64,000 nucleotides of DNA from Ferriphaselus amnicola (GTDB lineage: Bacteria > Pseudomonadota > Gammaproteobacteria > Burkholderiales > Gallionellaceae): positions 1,426,001-1,490,000 of the forward strand of contig NZ_AP018738.1 of NCBI RefSeq assembly GCF_000974685.2, written 5' to 3'. Both the position numbers and the translations under genes were made by a program. The notes below the pieces were generated by a model. The model was not told the origin of the DNA, did not search any database, and saw only the letters and a program-made list of their open reading frames with translations. The stretch's first letter is position 1; each line of letters starts with the position of its first letter. Below are positions 36,256 to 45,197 of this stretch, piece by piece.

Positions 36256-38240
36256 TGATATTTGATTCCCATATTGCCGCGACTTGCAGCTTCGATGCTT
36301 AAACCTGATTCAGCATCTTTAGTAACCCTGAGGCGAGAGCTGCCGACCACATGATTATTTCGAGCTATGTTGTACTTCGGCATACCCGGCTCATCTTCCA
36401 AAATACTAGATAAGTGGGGGTAACGATCTGTGTAAGGACTTTGCTGGTAAGGCACGGCCTCAAGCCATTTTTGTATCGTATCTTTTTTCTCTACCGAAGC
36501 AGCACGCTTCCATTTCTTTCCGCGTGCATCAAGGTAAATAGATATTTCGCCATTTCGGAACGTGTTGCCCTCAATCAGGTTATCTCGTCCACCTCCGATG
36601 AATACGGATTCGTATAAATCATCGAACTGATTGCCACTCACCTCGATGCCGCTGGCTTGGTCGTCCAGATACACTCCCTTTACTTTCCCCCACAAAACAT
36701 TGTGCGGGATTTCGTATAGGTGATTTTGTGAGATGACGGTGCCGCGTGCTGTCCAATCCCTACCCGTGTAGATAGCGCCTGCATCACCCGTTTCTTGACA
36801 TACGTTGAAAATCTCGTTCTTAGATATCAGGTGATCATTACCTGTAAATAGGATGGCGGTGTGTGCACTGTCTGAAATGGTGTTTCCCACTGCGCGGTTG
36901 CCCACACCAGTTAATAGCACGGCAGGTTGATAGGTGCGCGAAACTTGTGCAAAGCGGCGAATGGAGCTGCGCTCTGTATAAAGATTGGCAGTGGTAAGTG
37001 TTTGACGATCTCCACCTTGTAAAACAATTGCGCCTTCGCCGATATTTTCGATGTGCATGTCGGTGAGGCCATTGTCTTGCCCGCTGATGACGGCAGCTCG
37101 GTTGCCAATGTTGCGGATCGTCGAGTGAGCGATAGTAATGTGATGGCCGCCTTGCACGGTGATGGCATCACCTCGTGCGCTTTGGAGGGTGAGGTTGTTT
37201 AGGGTGATGTGGTGCGCATTGGCAATGACTAGCAGTTTTTCCAGTATCGACGCTTCAATGGATGCACCTGCGTTAATAATGGATGCAGGTGAAACCTCTC
37301 CCGTCACCCCTTGCCACTCACCCGATTGCGGTCGTGAGGTGCTTTGCGCTTCTGGAAGCCAAATGTAGAGGTTGCCTGTGGCAACATCCAAATACCATTC
37401 GCCCGGCTGGTCAAGTTCAGCGACTGCGTTCTGAATGAAGAATCGCTGACCTGCTTTGATGCCATAAGGTGGCTTAGGCTCAGTGAGTGTGATGCGTTTA
37501 TTCGCAATATCGACTGATTGGATGGGTAGCGTAGTATCGGCCCAATTGTTAAACCAGTATCCAGTCGCCAGCAATTGTAGCTCGTCTGCCCAAGAAGCTA
37601 AGTTTGCCTTTTCCACGGTGAGCGTGGCGCCTTTTTCGCCATCGGGTGTGCTTCCGATGTTTGCAAAATCTTCATTGGGCCAGCGCGCGAGCGTCATCGG
37701 TTGGTTATTAAAGGTCAGAGTGAGCGCCGTTTGGTTGCCTGCATCACCGCCAAATCCGTGGCGCGATTGTTTGCCGAAATCTGTAATCCCTTGGTTTATC
37801 AAGCTGGTTTGTAAGACATGAGAGGCCGCCTCGCTTGTCAGTCGCTTCAATACTAGCTGATCGTTGACAGGCACAAAGCCGGACACAGCTCTGCCGCCAG
37901 TGATGATGACTTCGGAGTCGGGTGCGCCTTGAATAATCACGGAATTCAACGCACTTCCGCTGCAAGATTCGTCCAGTTTGATTGTGTCGCTTAGGCGGTA
38001 AATGCCAGATACGAGCTGCAACGTGATGCTTTCTTTGGGCGCGCCCGACACATCTCGAAGCTCAGGTGATTTAAGCAATGCAATAGCGCGCGCGAGACTT
38101 GCTGATACCTTGGGGTCTTTTGCCAAATCATTCAGTGTGGCACTGGCGTTTCCATCTGGACTAACCCGGATGACAATCGCATCAGCAGGGCTCGCAACAA
38201 AAATAGCCACACAGCATAAGGCTCGTAGAACTGCTTTCAT
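36252..38240 (-). CDS. Secreted right-handed beta-helix protein (candidate polysaccharide lyase/epimerase)
   Basis: 662 residues with the signal peptide MKAVLRALCCVAIFVASPAD. A lyase-like entry segment (LVSGIYRLSDTIKLDES, VIIQGAPDSEVIITGG) leads into many beta-helix coils with N-x-(I/V) ladders (HITLNNLTLQSARGDAITVQ, NTISDSAHTAILFTGNDHLI, SGIEVSGNQFDDLYESVFIG). Such proteins in EPS loci trim, modify or epimerise the polymer in the periplasm. Catalytic residues cannot be assigned from sequence alone. Confidence 0.8.
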   Translation of the reverse strand: MKAVLRALCCVAIFVASPADAIVIRVSPDGNASATLNDLAKDPKVSASLARAIALLKSPELRDVSGAPKESITLQLVSGIYRLSDTIKLDESCSGSALNSVIIQGAPDSEVIITGGRAVSGFVPVNDQLVLKRLTSEAASHVLQTSLINQGITDFGKQSRHGFGGDAGNQTALTLTFNNQPMTLARWPNEDFANIGSTPDGEKGATLTVEKANLASWADELQLLATGYWFNNWADTTLPIQSVDIANKRITLTEPKPPYGIKAGQRFFIQNAVAELDQPGEWYLDVATGNLYIWLPEAQSTSRPQSGEWQGVTGEVSPASIINAGASIEASILEKLLVIANAHHITLNNLTLQSARGDAITVQGGHHITIAHSTIRNIGNRAAVISGQDNGLTDMHIENIGEGAIVLQGGDRQTLTTANLYTERSSIRRFAQVSRTYQPAVLLTGVGNRAVGNTISDSAHTAILFTGNDHLISKNEIFNVCQETGDAGAIYTGRDWTARGTVISQNHLYEIPHNVLWGKVKGVYLDDQASGIEVSGNQFDDLYESVFIGGGRDNLIEGNTFRNGEISIYLDARGKKWKRAASVEKKDTIQKWLEAVPYQQSPYTDRYPHLSSILEDEPGMPKYNIARNNHVVGSSRLRVTKDAESGLSIEAASRGNMGIKYQ

Positions 38241-38293
38241 CAGCGCAATTGGTAAGGCATCCAGTGAACATTCGGTTTCGCCATTACTGACAA

Positions 38294-39514
38294 TCAGTCT
38301 TTACCAAACAGATCACGGCTATACACCTTGTCTGCCACATCTTTGATATCGTCGGTGATGCGGTTGGCTACGATGACATCGGCTTCCTGCTTGAATTGGG
38401 CAAGGTCGTTCACGACGCGTGAGTTGAAGAAGTGAGAGTCTTTCAACACGGGTTCATAGACGATGACTTCGATGCCTTTGGCTTTGATGCGCTTCATGAT
38501 GCCTTGAATGCTGCTTGCCCTGAAGTTGTCGGAGCATGCTTTCATGATGAGGCGGTGGATGCCGATGATGGGTTGGCTGGATTGCCGCGCTGCGCTCGCA
38601 ATGACGGCAGCGGCGATGAAGTCTTTGCGCGTGGTGTTGCTGTCCACGATGGCCTGCATGATGTTTTGCGGCACGTCGTTGTAGTTGGCCAGCAGTTGCT
38701 TGGTGTCTTTCGGCAAGCAGTAGCCGCCGTAGCCGAACGAGGGGTTGTTGTAGTGGTCGCCAATGCGCGGGTCGAGGCAGACGCCTTCGATGATCTGTTT
38801 GGTATCCAGACCGTGGGTGGCGGCGTAGGTGTCGAGTTCGTTGAAGTAGGCGACGCGCATAGCCAAGAAGGTGTTGGCGAACAGCTTGATGGCCTCGGCT
38901 TCGGTGCTGTCGGTGAACAAAACAGGGATGTCTTGTTTGACTGCGCCTTGTTGCAGCAACCCTGCGAAAACTTTGGCGCGCTCAGAACGCTCGCCGACGA
39001 CGATGCGTGAGGGGTGCAGGTTGTCGTGCAAGGCGCGACCTTCGCGCAGAAATTCGGGCGAGAAGATTAAATTGCACGTTCCGAGTTCTGAGTTCTGAGT
39101 GCCAAGTGCCGAGTGCTGCGTGAACTGCGCTCTGGTTTTGGCGGTGTAGCCGACGGGGACGGTGGATTTGATGATCATCACCGCCTGCGGGTTGATGGCC
39201 ATCACGTCCTTGATCACGGCTTCAATCGATTTTGTGTTGAAGTAGTTGGTCTCGGGATCGTAGTCCGTCGGGGTGGCGATGATGATGTAGTCGGCACCGG
39301 TGTAGGCTTCGACCTTGTCCAGCGTGGCCTTGAAGTTAAGTGTCTTGTGCGCAAGGTAGTGCTCGATCTCAACATCTTCGATCGGCGATTGCTTGCGGTT
39401 GAGCATCGCCACCTTCTCGGGAACGATGTCCAGCGCAACCACTTCGTGATGCTGCGACAGCAGAATAGCGTTGGAAAGGCCGACGTAGCCGGTTCCGGCG
39501 ATGGCGATTTTCAT
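38294..39514 (-). CDS. ugd: UDP-glucose 6-dehydrogenase
   Basis: 406 residues of the short E. coli-type Ugd. Features are the Rossmann motif [32 protein letters not shown], the catalytic cysteine in [15 protein letters not shown], and C-terminal GSDNFRASS-like [20 protein letters not shown]. It makes UDP-glucuronate. It is longer than the E. coli enzyme because of two repeat-encoded insertions: 14 residues ([14 protein letters not shown]) before CNLIFSPEF, and about 6-10 residues ([10 protein letters not shown]) before [10 protein letters not shown]. Both keep the frame. It overlaps fcl by 4 bp. Confidence 0.95.
   Translation of the reverse strand: MKIAIAGTGYVGLSNAILLSQHHEVVALDIVPEKVAMLNRKQSPIEDVEIEHYLAHKTLNFKATLDKVEAYTGADYIIIATPTDYDPETNYFNTKSIEAVIKDVMAINPQAVMIIKSTVPVGYTAKTRAQFTQHSALGTQNSELGTCNLIFSPEFLREGRALHDNLHPSRIVVGERSERAKVFAGLLQQGAVKQDIPVLFTDSTEAEAIKLFANTFLAMRVAYFNELDTYAATHGLDTKQIIEGVCLDPRIGDHYNNPSFGYGGYCLPKDTKQLLANYNDVPQNIMQAIVDSNTTRKDFIAAAVIASAARQSSQPIIGIHRLIMKACSDNFRASSIQGIMKRIKAKGIEVIVYEPVLKDSHFFNSRVVNDLAQFKQEADVIVANRITDDIKDVADKVYSRDLFGKD
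38577..38605. repeat. CATTGCGA...GGCAATCCAG-type repeat in frame in ugd
   Basis: CTGGATTGCCGCGCTGCGCT followed by CGCAATGAC is the same palindromic repeat found in intergenic DNA at 26.0 and 49.8 kb. In ugd it encodes [10 protein letters not shown] on the minus strand. Confidence 0.82.
39080..39121. repeat. Six-heptamer repeat tract inside ugd
   Basis: On the minus strand the units are ACGCAGC, ACTCGGC, ACTTGGC, ACTCAGA, ACTCAGA and ACTCGGA: 42 bp = 14 codons. It encodes two 7-residue quasi-repeats, TQHSALG and TQNSELG. The family alignment closes up neatly if the tract is removed. Confidence 0.88.
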
Positions 39515-40467
39515 AGTTTGCTCAGCATGTCCTGATACGACAGCGCCACGCCCTCACGCAGTTCGACCTTACGCTTCCAACCTAGAGCGTTGATGCGCGA
39601 CACATCCATCAGCTTGCGCATGGTGCCATCCGGCTTACTGGTATCAAAGCTGAGTTGGCCTGGGTAGCCCACTACCTCCGCCACCAACTCGGCCAGTTCG
39701 CGGATTGAGAGGTCTTCGCCGCAGCCGATGTTGACCAGCGGCGGTTTTTCTTCGGTGAATAGGCTGCTGAGGGTTGCTTCACTTTGCTCTAGCAGGTAGA
39801 TGCAGGCATCGGCCATGTCTTCGCTGTACAGGAATTCGCGCTTGGGCGTGCCGGTGCCCCAAACGACGACTTCCTTCGCGCCGCTGATCTTGGCTTCGTG
39901 CATCTTGCGGATCAACGCGGGCAGGACGTGGGAGTTGTTGAGGTCGTAGTTGTCGTTGGGGCCGTACAGGTTGGTCGGCATCGCGGCCATGTACTTGGTG
40001 CCGTATTGACGGTTGTAGCTGTGGCACATTTCGATACCGGCGATCTTAGCCAAGGCGTACGGGCGATTGGTTTGTTCCAGCGGGCCGGTCAGCAGGCAAT
40101 CTTCGTTCATCGGCTGCGGGGCATCCTTGGGATAGATGCAGGAGGAACCCAAAAACAGCAGGCGCTGGACGTGGTTCTGCCAGGCGCTGTGGATGATGTT
40201 GGATTGGATGACGAGGTTGTCGTGGATGAATTCCGCTGGGTAGGTGTTGTTGGCGTAGATGCCACCTACGCGAGCAGCGGCCAGCAGGACGTAGTCGGGC
40301 TTCTCTTCGGCGAAGAAGCGCGCAACAGCAGCTTGGTCACGCAGCTCCAGTTCGGCATGGGTACGCACCACCAGGTTATGGTAACCCTTGGCTTGTAAGC
40401 GCCGCACTAAAGCAGACCCGACGAGGCCGCGATGGCCGGCGATGTAGATTTTAGAGTTCAGGTTCAA
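39511..40467 (-). CDS. fcl: GDP-L-fucose synthase
   Basis: 318 residues. Motifs are [18 protein letters not shown] (NADP Rossmann), [22 protein letters not shown] and [20 protein letters not shown] (Tyr-x3-Lys), plus [20 protein letters not shown]. It converts the GDP-4-keto-6-deoxymannose made by Gmd to GDP-L-fucose. The only plausible start matching family N-termini is a TTG at 40467 without a clear ribosome site. It lies directly against a heptamer repeat tract, which may have replaced the original leader. Confidence 0.94.
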   Translation of the reverse strand: MNLNSKIYIAGHRGLVGSALVRRLQAKGYHNLVVRTHAELELRDQAAVARFFAEEKPDYVLLAAARVGGIYANNTYPAEFIHDNLVIQSNIIHSAWQNHVQRLLFLGSSCIYPKDAPQPMNEDCLLTGPLEQTNRPYALAKIAGIEMCHSYNRQYGTKYMAAMPTNLYGPNDNYDLNNSHVLPALIRKMHEAKISGAKEVVVWGTGTPKREFLYSEDMADACIYLLEQSEATLSSLFTEEKPPLVNIGCGEDLSIRELAELVAEVVGYPGQLSFDTSKPDGTMRKLMDVSRINALGWKRKVELREGVALSYQDMLSKL

Positions 40468-40479
40468 GATTTAGGACTC

Positions 40480-40570
40480 AAGGTTCAAGGTTCAAGGTTC
40501 AAGGTTCAAGGTTCAAGGTTCAAGGTTCAAGGTTCAAGGTTCAAGGGGCAAGGGGCAAGGGGCAAGGGGC
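40480..40570. repeat. Tandem heptamers: nine AAGGTTC then four AAGGGGC
   Basis: Thirteen perfect 7-bp units cover 91 bp between the fcl start and the end of the four-helix-bundle gene. Degenerate heptamers continue toward the fcl start codon. Copy number in such tracts can change by slippage. Confidence 0.97.
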
Positions 40571-40575
40571 AAAGC

Positions 40576-40935
40576 TCATGGTTCATGGGGACGATTTCTT
40601 ATGCTTTGCATCAGTCCATACAACATTTTCGATATTTCCTCGCATGTGGTCAGCCACTGTCTGCCTGTTGTCGGTTCGATATAGCCAATTTCAATGCCAA
40701 TGTATATCTGCGTTCTGAGCTCTCCTGCCGATCCTTTTGCATAGTTCAGGAAATTATTCAATTCCTTATCGGAATTGCGTTCGTAGCCTTCTGCAATGTT
40801 GGATGGAATGGAGAGTCCGGCTCGTGTTATCTGGTCTCGAAATCCATAATCTTTCAGTGGGGCAAGTGCTTGGTAAAGGGCAATACTTAATCGTACCGAT
40901 CGTTTCCATACTTCCAGCTCTTCAAACCTAGCCAT
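40576..40935 (-). CDS. Four-helix-bundle protein (S23/IVP family)
   Basis: 119 residues from MARFEELEVWKRSVRLSIAL; GGAG five bases before the ATG lies in the adjacent heptamer tract. The family pattern is clear: W-x-x-(S/A) opening helix, FRDQITRAGLSIPSNIAEGY, ELNNFLNYAKGSAGELRTQI and the last helix EEISKMLYGLMQSI. The family includes proteins encoded in 23S rRNA intervening sequences and the Avd proteins of diversity-generating retroelements; the function of solitary copies is unknown. It sits between fcl and gmd, flanked by inverted heptamer tracts. Confidence 0.9.
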   Translation of the reverse strand: MARFEELEVWKRSVRLSIALYQALAPLKDYGFRDQITRAGLSIPSNIAEGYERNSDKELNNFLNYAKGSAGELRTQIYIGIEIGYIEPTTGRQWLTTCEEISKMLYGLMQSIRNRPHEP

Positions 40936-40942
40936 GGCCACT

Positions 40943-40963
40943 CCCACTTGCTCCTTGCCCCTT
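40943..40963. repeat. Three heptamers upstream of the four-helix-bundle gene
   Basis: On the minus strand they read AAGGGGC, AAGGAGC and AAGTGGG. The orientation is opposite to the AAGGGGC units at 40543-40570, so the small gene is bracketed by inverted heptamer repeats. Confidence 0.8.
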
Positions 40964-40983
40964 AAATCTAGCCCCTCACTCAA

Positions 40984-42069
40984 TTACTCGTGATAATCCA
41001 TGGTCTTGTAGCCATGATGCTTGACCAACTCGTCGCGCTCGGCAGCCTTGAGGTCTTCGCGCACCATTTCGGTGACCAGTTCTTTGAAGCTGACTTGCGG
41101 TACCCAGCCGAGCTTTTCTTTGGCTTTGGTGGCATCGCCTAGCAGGGTCTCGACTTCGGCGGGACGGAAGTAGCGTGGATCAACGGCGACGATGCATTTG
41201 CCGTTGGCGTCATAGCCCTTCTCTTCTACGCCGGTGCCTTCCCAGCGTACGTGGATGCCCAGTTCTTCGGCCGCTGCGGTGACAAATTCACGCACGCTGT
41301 ATTGCACGCCGGTGGCAATGACAAAGTCTTCGGCTTGCTCTTGTTGCAGCATCAGCCATTGCATTTCGACGTAGTCTTTGGCATGGCCCCAGTCGCGCTT
41401 AGAATCCAAGTTGCCGAGGAATAGGCAGTCTTGCAGGCCAAGCTTGATGCGGGCTAACGCGCGGGTGATCTTGCGGGTGACGAAGGTTTCGCCACGCAGC
41501 GGGGATTCGTGGTTGAACAGGATGCCATTACAGGCGTAGATGCCGTAGGCTTCGCGGTAGTTGACAGTGATCCAGTAGGCGTAGAGCTTGGCCACCGCAT
41601 ACGGGCTGCGCGGGTAGAACGGGGTGGTCTCTTTCTGTGGGATTTCTTGGACTAGGCCGTACAGTTCGGAGGTAGAGGCCTGATAGAAACGGGTTTTCTT
41701 TTCCAAGCCAAGGATGCGGATGGCTTCGAGAATGCGCAGGGCACCCAAGGCATCGGAGTTGGCGGTGTATTCGGGTTCTTCGAAGGAGACGGCTACGTGG
41801 CTCTGAGCGGCAAGGTTGTAGATCTCGTCCGGCTGGACTTGCTGGATGATGCGGATCAAGCTGCTGGAGTCGGTCAGGTCGCCGTGGTGCAGCACGAAAC
41901 GACGGTTCTTCTCGTGCGGATCTTGGTATAGGTGGTCGATGCGGTCAGTGTTGAACAAGGAGCTACGGCGTTTGATGCCGTGCACGATGTAACCTTTACC
42001 CAACAACAGTTCCGCCAGATAGGCGCCGTCCTGACCGGTCACGCCGGTGATTAACGCTACTTTACTCAT
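40984..42069 (-). CDS. gmd: GDP-mannose 4,6-dehydratase
   Basis: 361 residues from [20 protein letters not shown]; the ATG at 42069 follows GGAAATGAAG, and upstream in-frame codons (an ATG two codons earlier, a TTG at 42096) are less likely. Motifs are [51 protein letters not shown] and [16 protein letters not shown] (Tyr-x3-Lys). It makes GDP-4-keto-6-deoxy-D-mannose for Fcl. The two genes are now separated by the four-helix-bundle gene and repeats. Confidence 0.96.
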   Translation of the reverse strand: MSKVALITGVTGQDGAYLAELLLGKGYIVHGIKRRSSLFNTDRIDHLYQDPHEKNRRFVLHHGDLTDSSSLIRIIQQVQPDEIYNLAAQSHVAVSFEEPEYTANSDALGALRILEAIRILGLEKKTRFYQASTSELYGLVQEIPQKETTPFYPRSPYAVAKLYAYWITVNYREAYGIYACNGILFNHESPLRGETFVTRKITRALARIKLGLQDCLFLGNLDSKRDWGHAKDYVEMQWLMLQQEQAEDFVIATGVQYSVREFVTAAAEELGIHVRWEGTGVEEKGYDANGKCIVAVDPRYFRPAEVETLLGDATKAKEKLGWVPQVSFKELVTEMVREDLKAAERDELVKHHGYKTMDYHE

Positions 42070-42207
42070 CTTCATTTCCAATCGATTTAAATTCAATTCT
42101 GGGTCGCACTCAAGCCGCTAATACAACGACTTGATGCTTGTTCATTTCAGAAAGCTCCAACACATGGAGTAGCACAACCGCCCCTCCCCCTGCGCAAACC
42201 TTTCATC

Positions 42208-42223
42208 ACTATCCGTGGATAGT
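42208..42223. repeat. Perfect inverted repeat between manC and gmd
   Basis: ACTATCCGTGGATAGT has 7-bp arms and a 2-bp centre. It lies in the 230-bp leader of gmd, downstream of manC. It could be an operator or a small RNA hairpin; there is no U-tract, so a terminator is unlikely. Nothing else is seen in the gap. Confidence 0.4.
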
Positions 42224-42300
42224 AACGCAAACCACTTAATCGACCTAGATTTCTGGAGCTAGATCGATCCATTCTATCCAGTCCAATAATGCCTATCCCA

Positions 42301-43716
42301 TCAACTACGCTTATAAATATCTTCAAATCGCATGATGTCATCCTCCCCCAAGTAGGCGCCTGTTTGAATCTCGATCAGCGACAAGGGAATGTCTCCGACG
42401 TTTTCAAGACGATGCTTGACCCCGACGGGGATATAGATCGACTCATTGGCCGCCAACAGTCGCTTGGAGCGCCCGACCGTCACGTTGGCTAAGCCTTCAA
42501 CCAAGACCCAGTGCTCGGCACGATATTGATGGAGCTGCAATGACAATTTTTGTCCTACGTTCACAACGATGCGCTTGACTTGATAATGCCGCCCTTGATC
42601 GATGCCTTCGTAATATCCCCAAGGACGATAAACTTTGCGATGCACTAAGTGCTCGGTGCGCTCAGCCTGCTTTAGATACTCGACCGCCTGCTTTACGTTT
42701 TGTGAGTGATCTTTGTGGGCGACCAAGACGGCATCGGCTGTTTCGACGATGACCATGTCTTCTAAGCCCATCGCTACGACCATGCGACTTTCGGCTCGAA
42801 TGTAGGTGTTTTTCGTCTCAGGTGCGAACACGTCACCGCGCTTGACGTTGCCATCTTCTCCAGATTCGACGGCATCAGCCAGCGCTTCCCATGAGCCCAC
42901 GTCGGACCAACCGATGTCCACTGACACCATCAACGCCTGCTTGGTGTGCTCCATGACGGCATAGTCGATCGAATCCGACGGGCACGCTGCAAACGCGACT
43001 TCATCGATGCGACAGAAATCCAAGTCACTACTCGCTTGCTTAACGGCTTGCTCGCACGCGAGGTGCATCTCGGGCCGATGACGCTTCAGCTCCTCCAAAT
43101 AGACGGCCGCCTTGAACACGAACATGCCGCTATTCCAACAGTAATTGCCAGTTGCGAGGAAGCTCTCAGCGATTTCTGCGCTCGGTTTTTCAACGAAGCG
43201 CGCGACGGCATAGCTCCCCTCTTCTCCTGCAACGGGTGTTCCTTTTTCGATATATCCGAATCCTGTGGCAGGCGCATCGGGCTGAATCCCGAAGGTCACC
43301 AAACCACCGCGCTCAGCCAAGCGTACCGCTTGCTCGATAGCCTGATGGAACGCTGGGACATTTTCCACTAGATGATCCGCAGGTAACACTAACAGCATCG
43401 CATCGGCATCCTTAGCCAGGGCCGAGAATGCAGCGATGGCGACAGCCGGTGCCGTATTCTTCCCCATCGGCTCTAACAACAGGGAACTGGGCACAACGTC
43501 AATTTTGCGCAGTTGCTCAGAAGCGAGGAAGCGATGGTCGGCGTTGCACACTACGATGGGAGATGCCAGATCAGGCAACCCCGAGAGGCGAAGCACAGTC
43601 TCCTGAAACATCGTAAAACTGGTCACTAATGGCAAAAACTGTTTGGGCAACGCCGCGCGGGACATCGGCCACAGGCGAGTTCCAGAACCACCTGAAAGCA
43701 CTACGGGGAAAAGCAT
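42301..43716 (-). CDS. manC: Mannose-1-phosphate guanylyltransferase / mannose-6-phosphate isomerase
   Basis: 471 residues, bifunctional type II. The N-terminal pyrophosphorylase signature is VLSGGSGTRLWPMSRAALPK, and FVEKPS follows near residue 176. The C-terminal cupin has RPWGYYEGIDQG and QLHQYRAEHWVLVEG. The usual Q-x-H-x-H-R-x-E-H-W metal motif is changed at the second His (HQYR), so isomerase activity may be weak; guanylyltransferase residues look normal. It supplies GDP-mannose to Gmd. Confidence 0.94.
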   Translation of the reverse strand: MLFPVVLSGGSGTRLWPMSRAALPKQFLPLVTSFTMFQETVLRLSGLPDLASPIVVCNADHRFLASEQLRKIDVVPSSLLLEPMGKNTAPAVAIAAFSALAKDADAMLLVLPADHLVENVPAFHQAIEQAVRLAERGGLVTFGIQPDAPATGFGYIEKGTPVAGEEGSYAVARFVEKPSAEIAESFLATGNYCWNSGMFVFKAAVYLEELKRHRPEMHLACEQAVKQASSDLDFCRIDEVAFAACPSDSIDYAVMEHTKQALMVSVDIGWSDVGSWEALADAVESGEDGNVKRGDVFAPETKNTYIRAESRMVVAMGLEDMVIVETADAVLVAHKDHSQNVKQAVEYLKQAERTEHLVHRKVYRPWGYYEGIDQGRHYQVKRIVVNVGQKLSLQLHQYRAEHWVLVEGLANVTVGRSKRLLAANESIYIPVGVKHRLENVGDIPLSLIEIQTGAYLGEDDIMRFEDIYKRS

Positions 43717-43955
43717 CTACAAACTCCAATACGTATTCAGACAAAATGCCTAGTCAAAAACCCAACTAAAACAAGCCCACGATACTCACCAAGCGTAAAT
43801 ATCATGAGGCCTACGACACGCAAGATCTCAGCCACGACCGCAACGTTCGCTCAAGCGACGTGAGAGCACTGAACCACGATGAGATGAGAACTTGGCAACG
43901 GGGATGAGCACAAACCATGCCGCACCGAATTTATCAGATTTGGGGGTGCACAAAC

Positions 43956-43973
43956 ATATGCCTAAGGATATAG
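43956..43973 (-). promoter_or_regulatory. 18-bp motif upstream of manC, shared with 45198-45215
   Basis: The minus strand reads CTATATCCTTAGGCATAT. An identical 18-mer in the same orientation lies 60 bp before the DUF4034 gene. Here it is about 240 bp before manC in a 409-bp gap (43717-44125) that contains no gene I can support. A shared regulator site is likely. Confidence 0.5.
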
Positions 43974-43975
43974 AA

Positions 43976-43995
43976 CTACCTATATAGCAAGGTAG
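43976..43995. promoter_or_regulatory. Inverted repeat next to the 18-bp motif
   Basis: CTACCTATATAGCAAGGTAG has 6-bp arms around an AT-rich centre with TATATA. It directly follows the shared 18-bp motif, so the two may form one control region for manC. Confidence 0.35.
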
Positions 43996-44125
43996 GGTTG
44001 ACGCCAGAGATGGCCTACTTAAAATCTCAACGCAACAGTTAGCCGTTCGGTGTCGCGCTGCGTGATGCGCACCTATACGGGGAAAATTCTTCGCCAAGGA
44101 ACCGATATGGTGCTCCGGTGCTGAG

Positions 44126-45139
44126 TTATGCCCTATTGGCCCAAATCATGCAGTGGGTTCTTAGCTGTGGAGGTGACCATGCGTCGCGCAGATATATTGG
44201 CTCTATCTGCTTTAGAAGCTGTCTGGCTTTGGATTTGTCTTTAGCTAGGCAGGCAAACTTGGCGTAGTGATTAAGGTTCCAAGGGTCTGGATATTTTCTA
44301 ACAATGTCATCGAAGCCACGCCTCATTTGTGGCCACGTCGCTAGTGATTTGACGAATATCTCATTGCTAAACTGAACCTGCGAAGCGTACCAATAGATTC
44401 TCGCGTACATGCCGCTGCCCTCTTGCTGCTGAGTTCTTTTGACCGCATTCTGAGCAAAACTTTCGACTTCGCGGAGTCCACCATGCCACTTTGGTAATAA
44501 ATATTGAAGTGCAGAGAAGTATGTCTGATAAAACAGAGGTTCCTTATCTAGGGCCTCGTTTAGCAAAGCATCAAATTCCCTATACGACCAATTCTCAGCA
44601 CGCGATACGGTCAGCATCGTCACGTACCAGTTGGGATCAGACGCAGCGACTGACTTATGCTGCTCTAGTTCGATTCGTGCTTTAGCAATGTATTTCTTAT
44701 AGGGAGCCCATGACTCCGGCTTAACTGTATCTGCATATCCATCGCCACGATATGCCCATCCATGGCTGATCAGAGCTTGTCCGTAGGCAATATGAGCCGA
44801 CGGTGAGTTAGGGGATTGCCGCATCCATTTCCGGATCTTCTTTTCTAGAGGATGGAATTTCGATTCAGCTTTACCACCCTCTGTTGCAGCGTCAATGGCC
44901 TGCTGAATGCCACAATAAAACATTGTGAGCTTCCAAAGTCCGCTTGAGGTTCGGCTCTTTTCCATTCGATAGATATTTGAAATCCTATCTAATTCGGCGA
45001 AATCGCCGTCCATAAAGCTCTGCTGAGCTGCATAAGAAATTAGGTTGCTTTCCTCTAGATCACTTACGTTTGCGGCATTGGAGTGCTGTACGAACACAAG
45101 GCCGAGAAAGATGGAGAGCCAAATATGAAGAAGCCGCAT
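44126..45139 (-). CDS. Secreted DUF4034-type helical repeat protein
   Basis: 337 residues from MRLLHIWLSIFLGLVFVQHS, a signal peptide. The body matches DUF4034: SPNSPSAHIAYGQALISHGW, AYRGDGYADTV, DPNWYVTMLTVSRAENW, LFYQTYFSALQYLLPKWHGG and GSGMYARIYWYA. It is probably a periplasmic TPR-like protein; the function is not known. It shares an 18-bp upstream motif with the manC promoter region, which suggests co-regulation with the EPS genes. Confidence 0.8.
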   Translation of the reverse strand: MRLLHIWLSIFLGLVFVQHSNAANVSDLEESNLISYAAQQSFMDGDFAELDRISNIYRMEKSRTSSGLWKLTMFYCGIQQAIDAATEGGKAESKFHPLEKKIRKWMRQSPNSPSAHIAYGQALISHGWAYRGDGYADTVKPESWAPYKKYIAKARIELEQHKSVAASDPNWYVTMLTVSRAENWSYREFDALLNEALDKEPLFYQTYFSALQYLLPKWHGGLREVESFAQNAVKRTQQQEGSGMYARIYWYASQVQFSNEIFVKSLATWPQMRRGFDDIVRKYPDPWNLNHYAKFACLAKDKSKARQLLKQIEPIYLRDAWSPPQLRTHCMIWANRA

Positions 45140-45197
45140 GGTGAGCAATTCAGCGAAAGTGACCTGTTCAGTTTCAAGTCAGCAAGCTTGGCTGTCA

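Noticed and set aside
38432-39010. Open frame of 192 codons on the plus strand
   Set aside because: Antisense shadow of ugd; valine/aspartate-rich translation typical of opposite-strand frames.
40480-40570. CRISPR-like array
   Set aside because: The units are contiguous 7-mers with no spacers and no cas genes nearby.
40576-40935. Avd protein of a diversity-generating retroelement
   Set aside because: The fold family fits, but no reverse transcriptase and no template/variable repeat pair is present in the window.
43997-44035. Plus-strand promoter (TTGACG, 16 bp, TAAAAT)
   Set aside because: No plus-strand gene follows; the next gene is on the minus strand.
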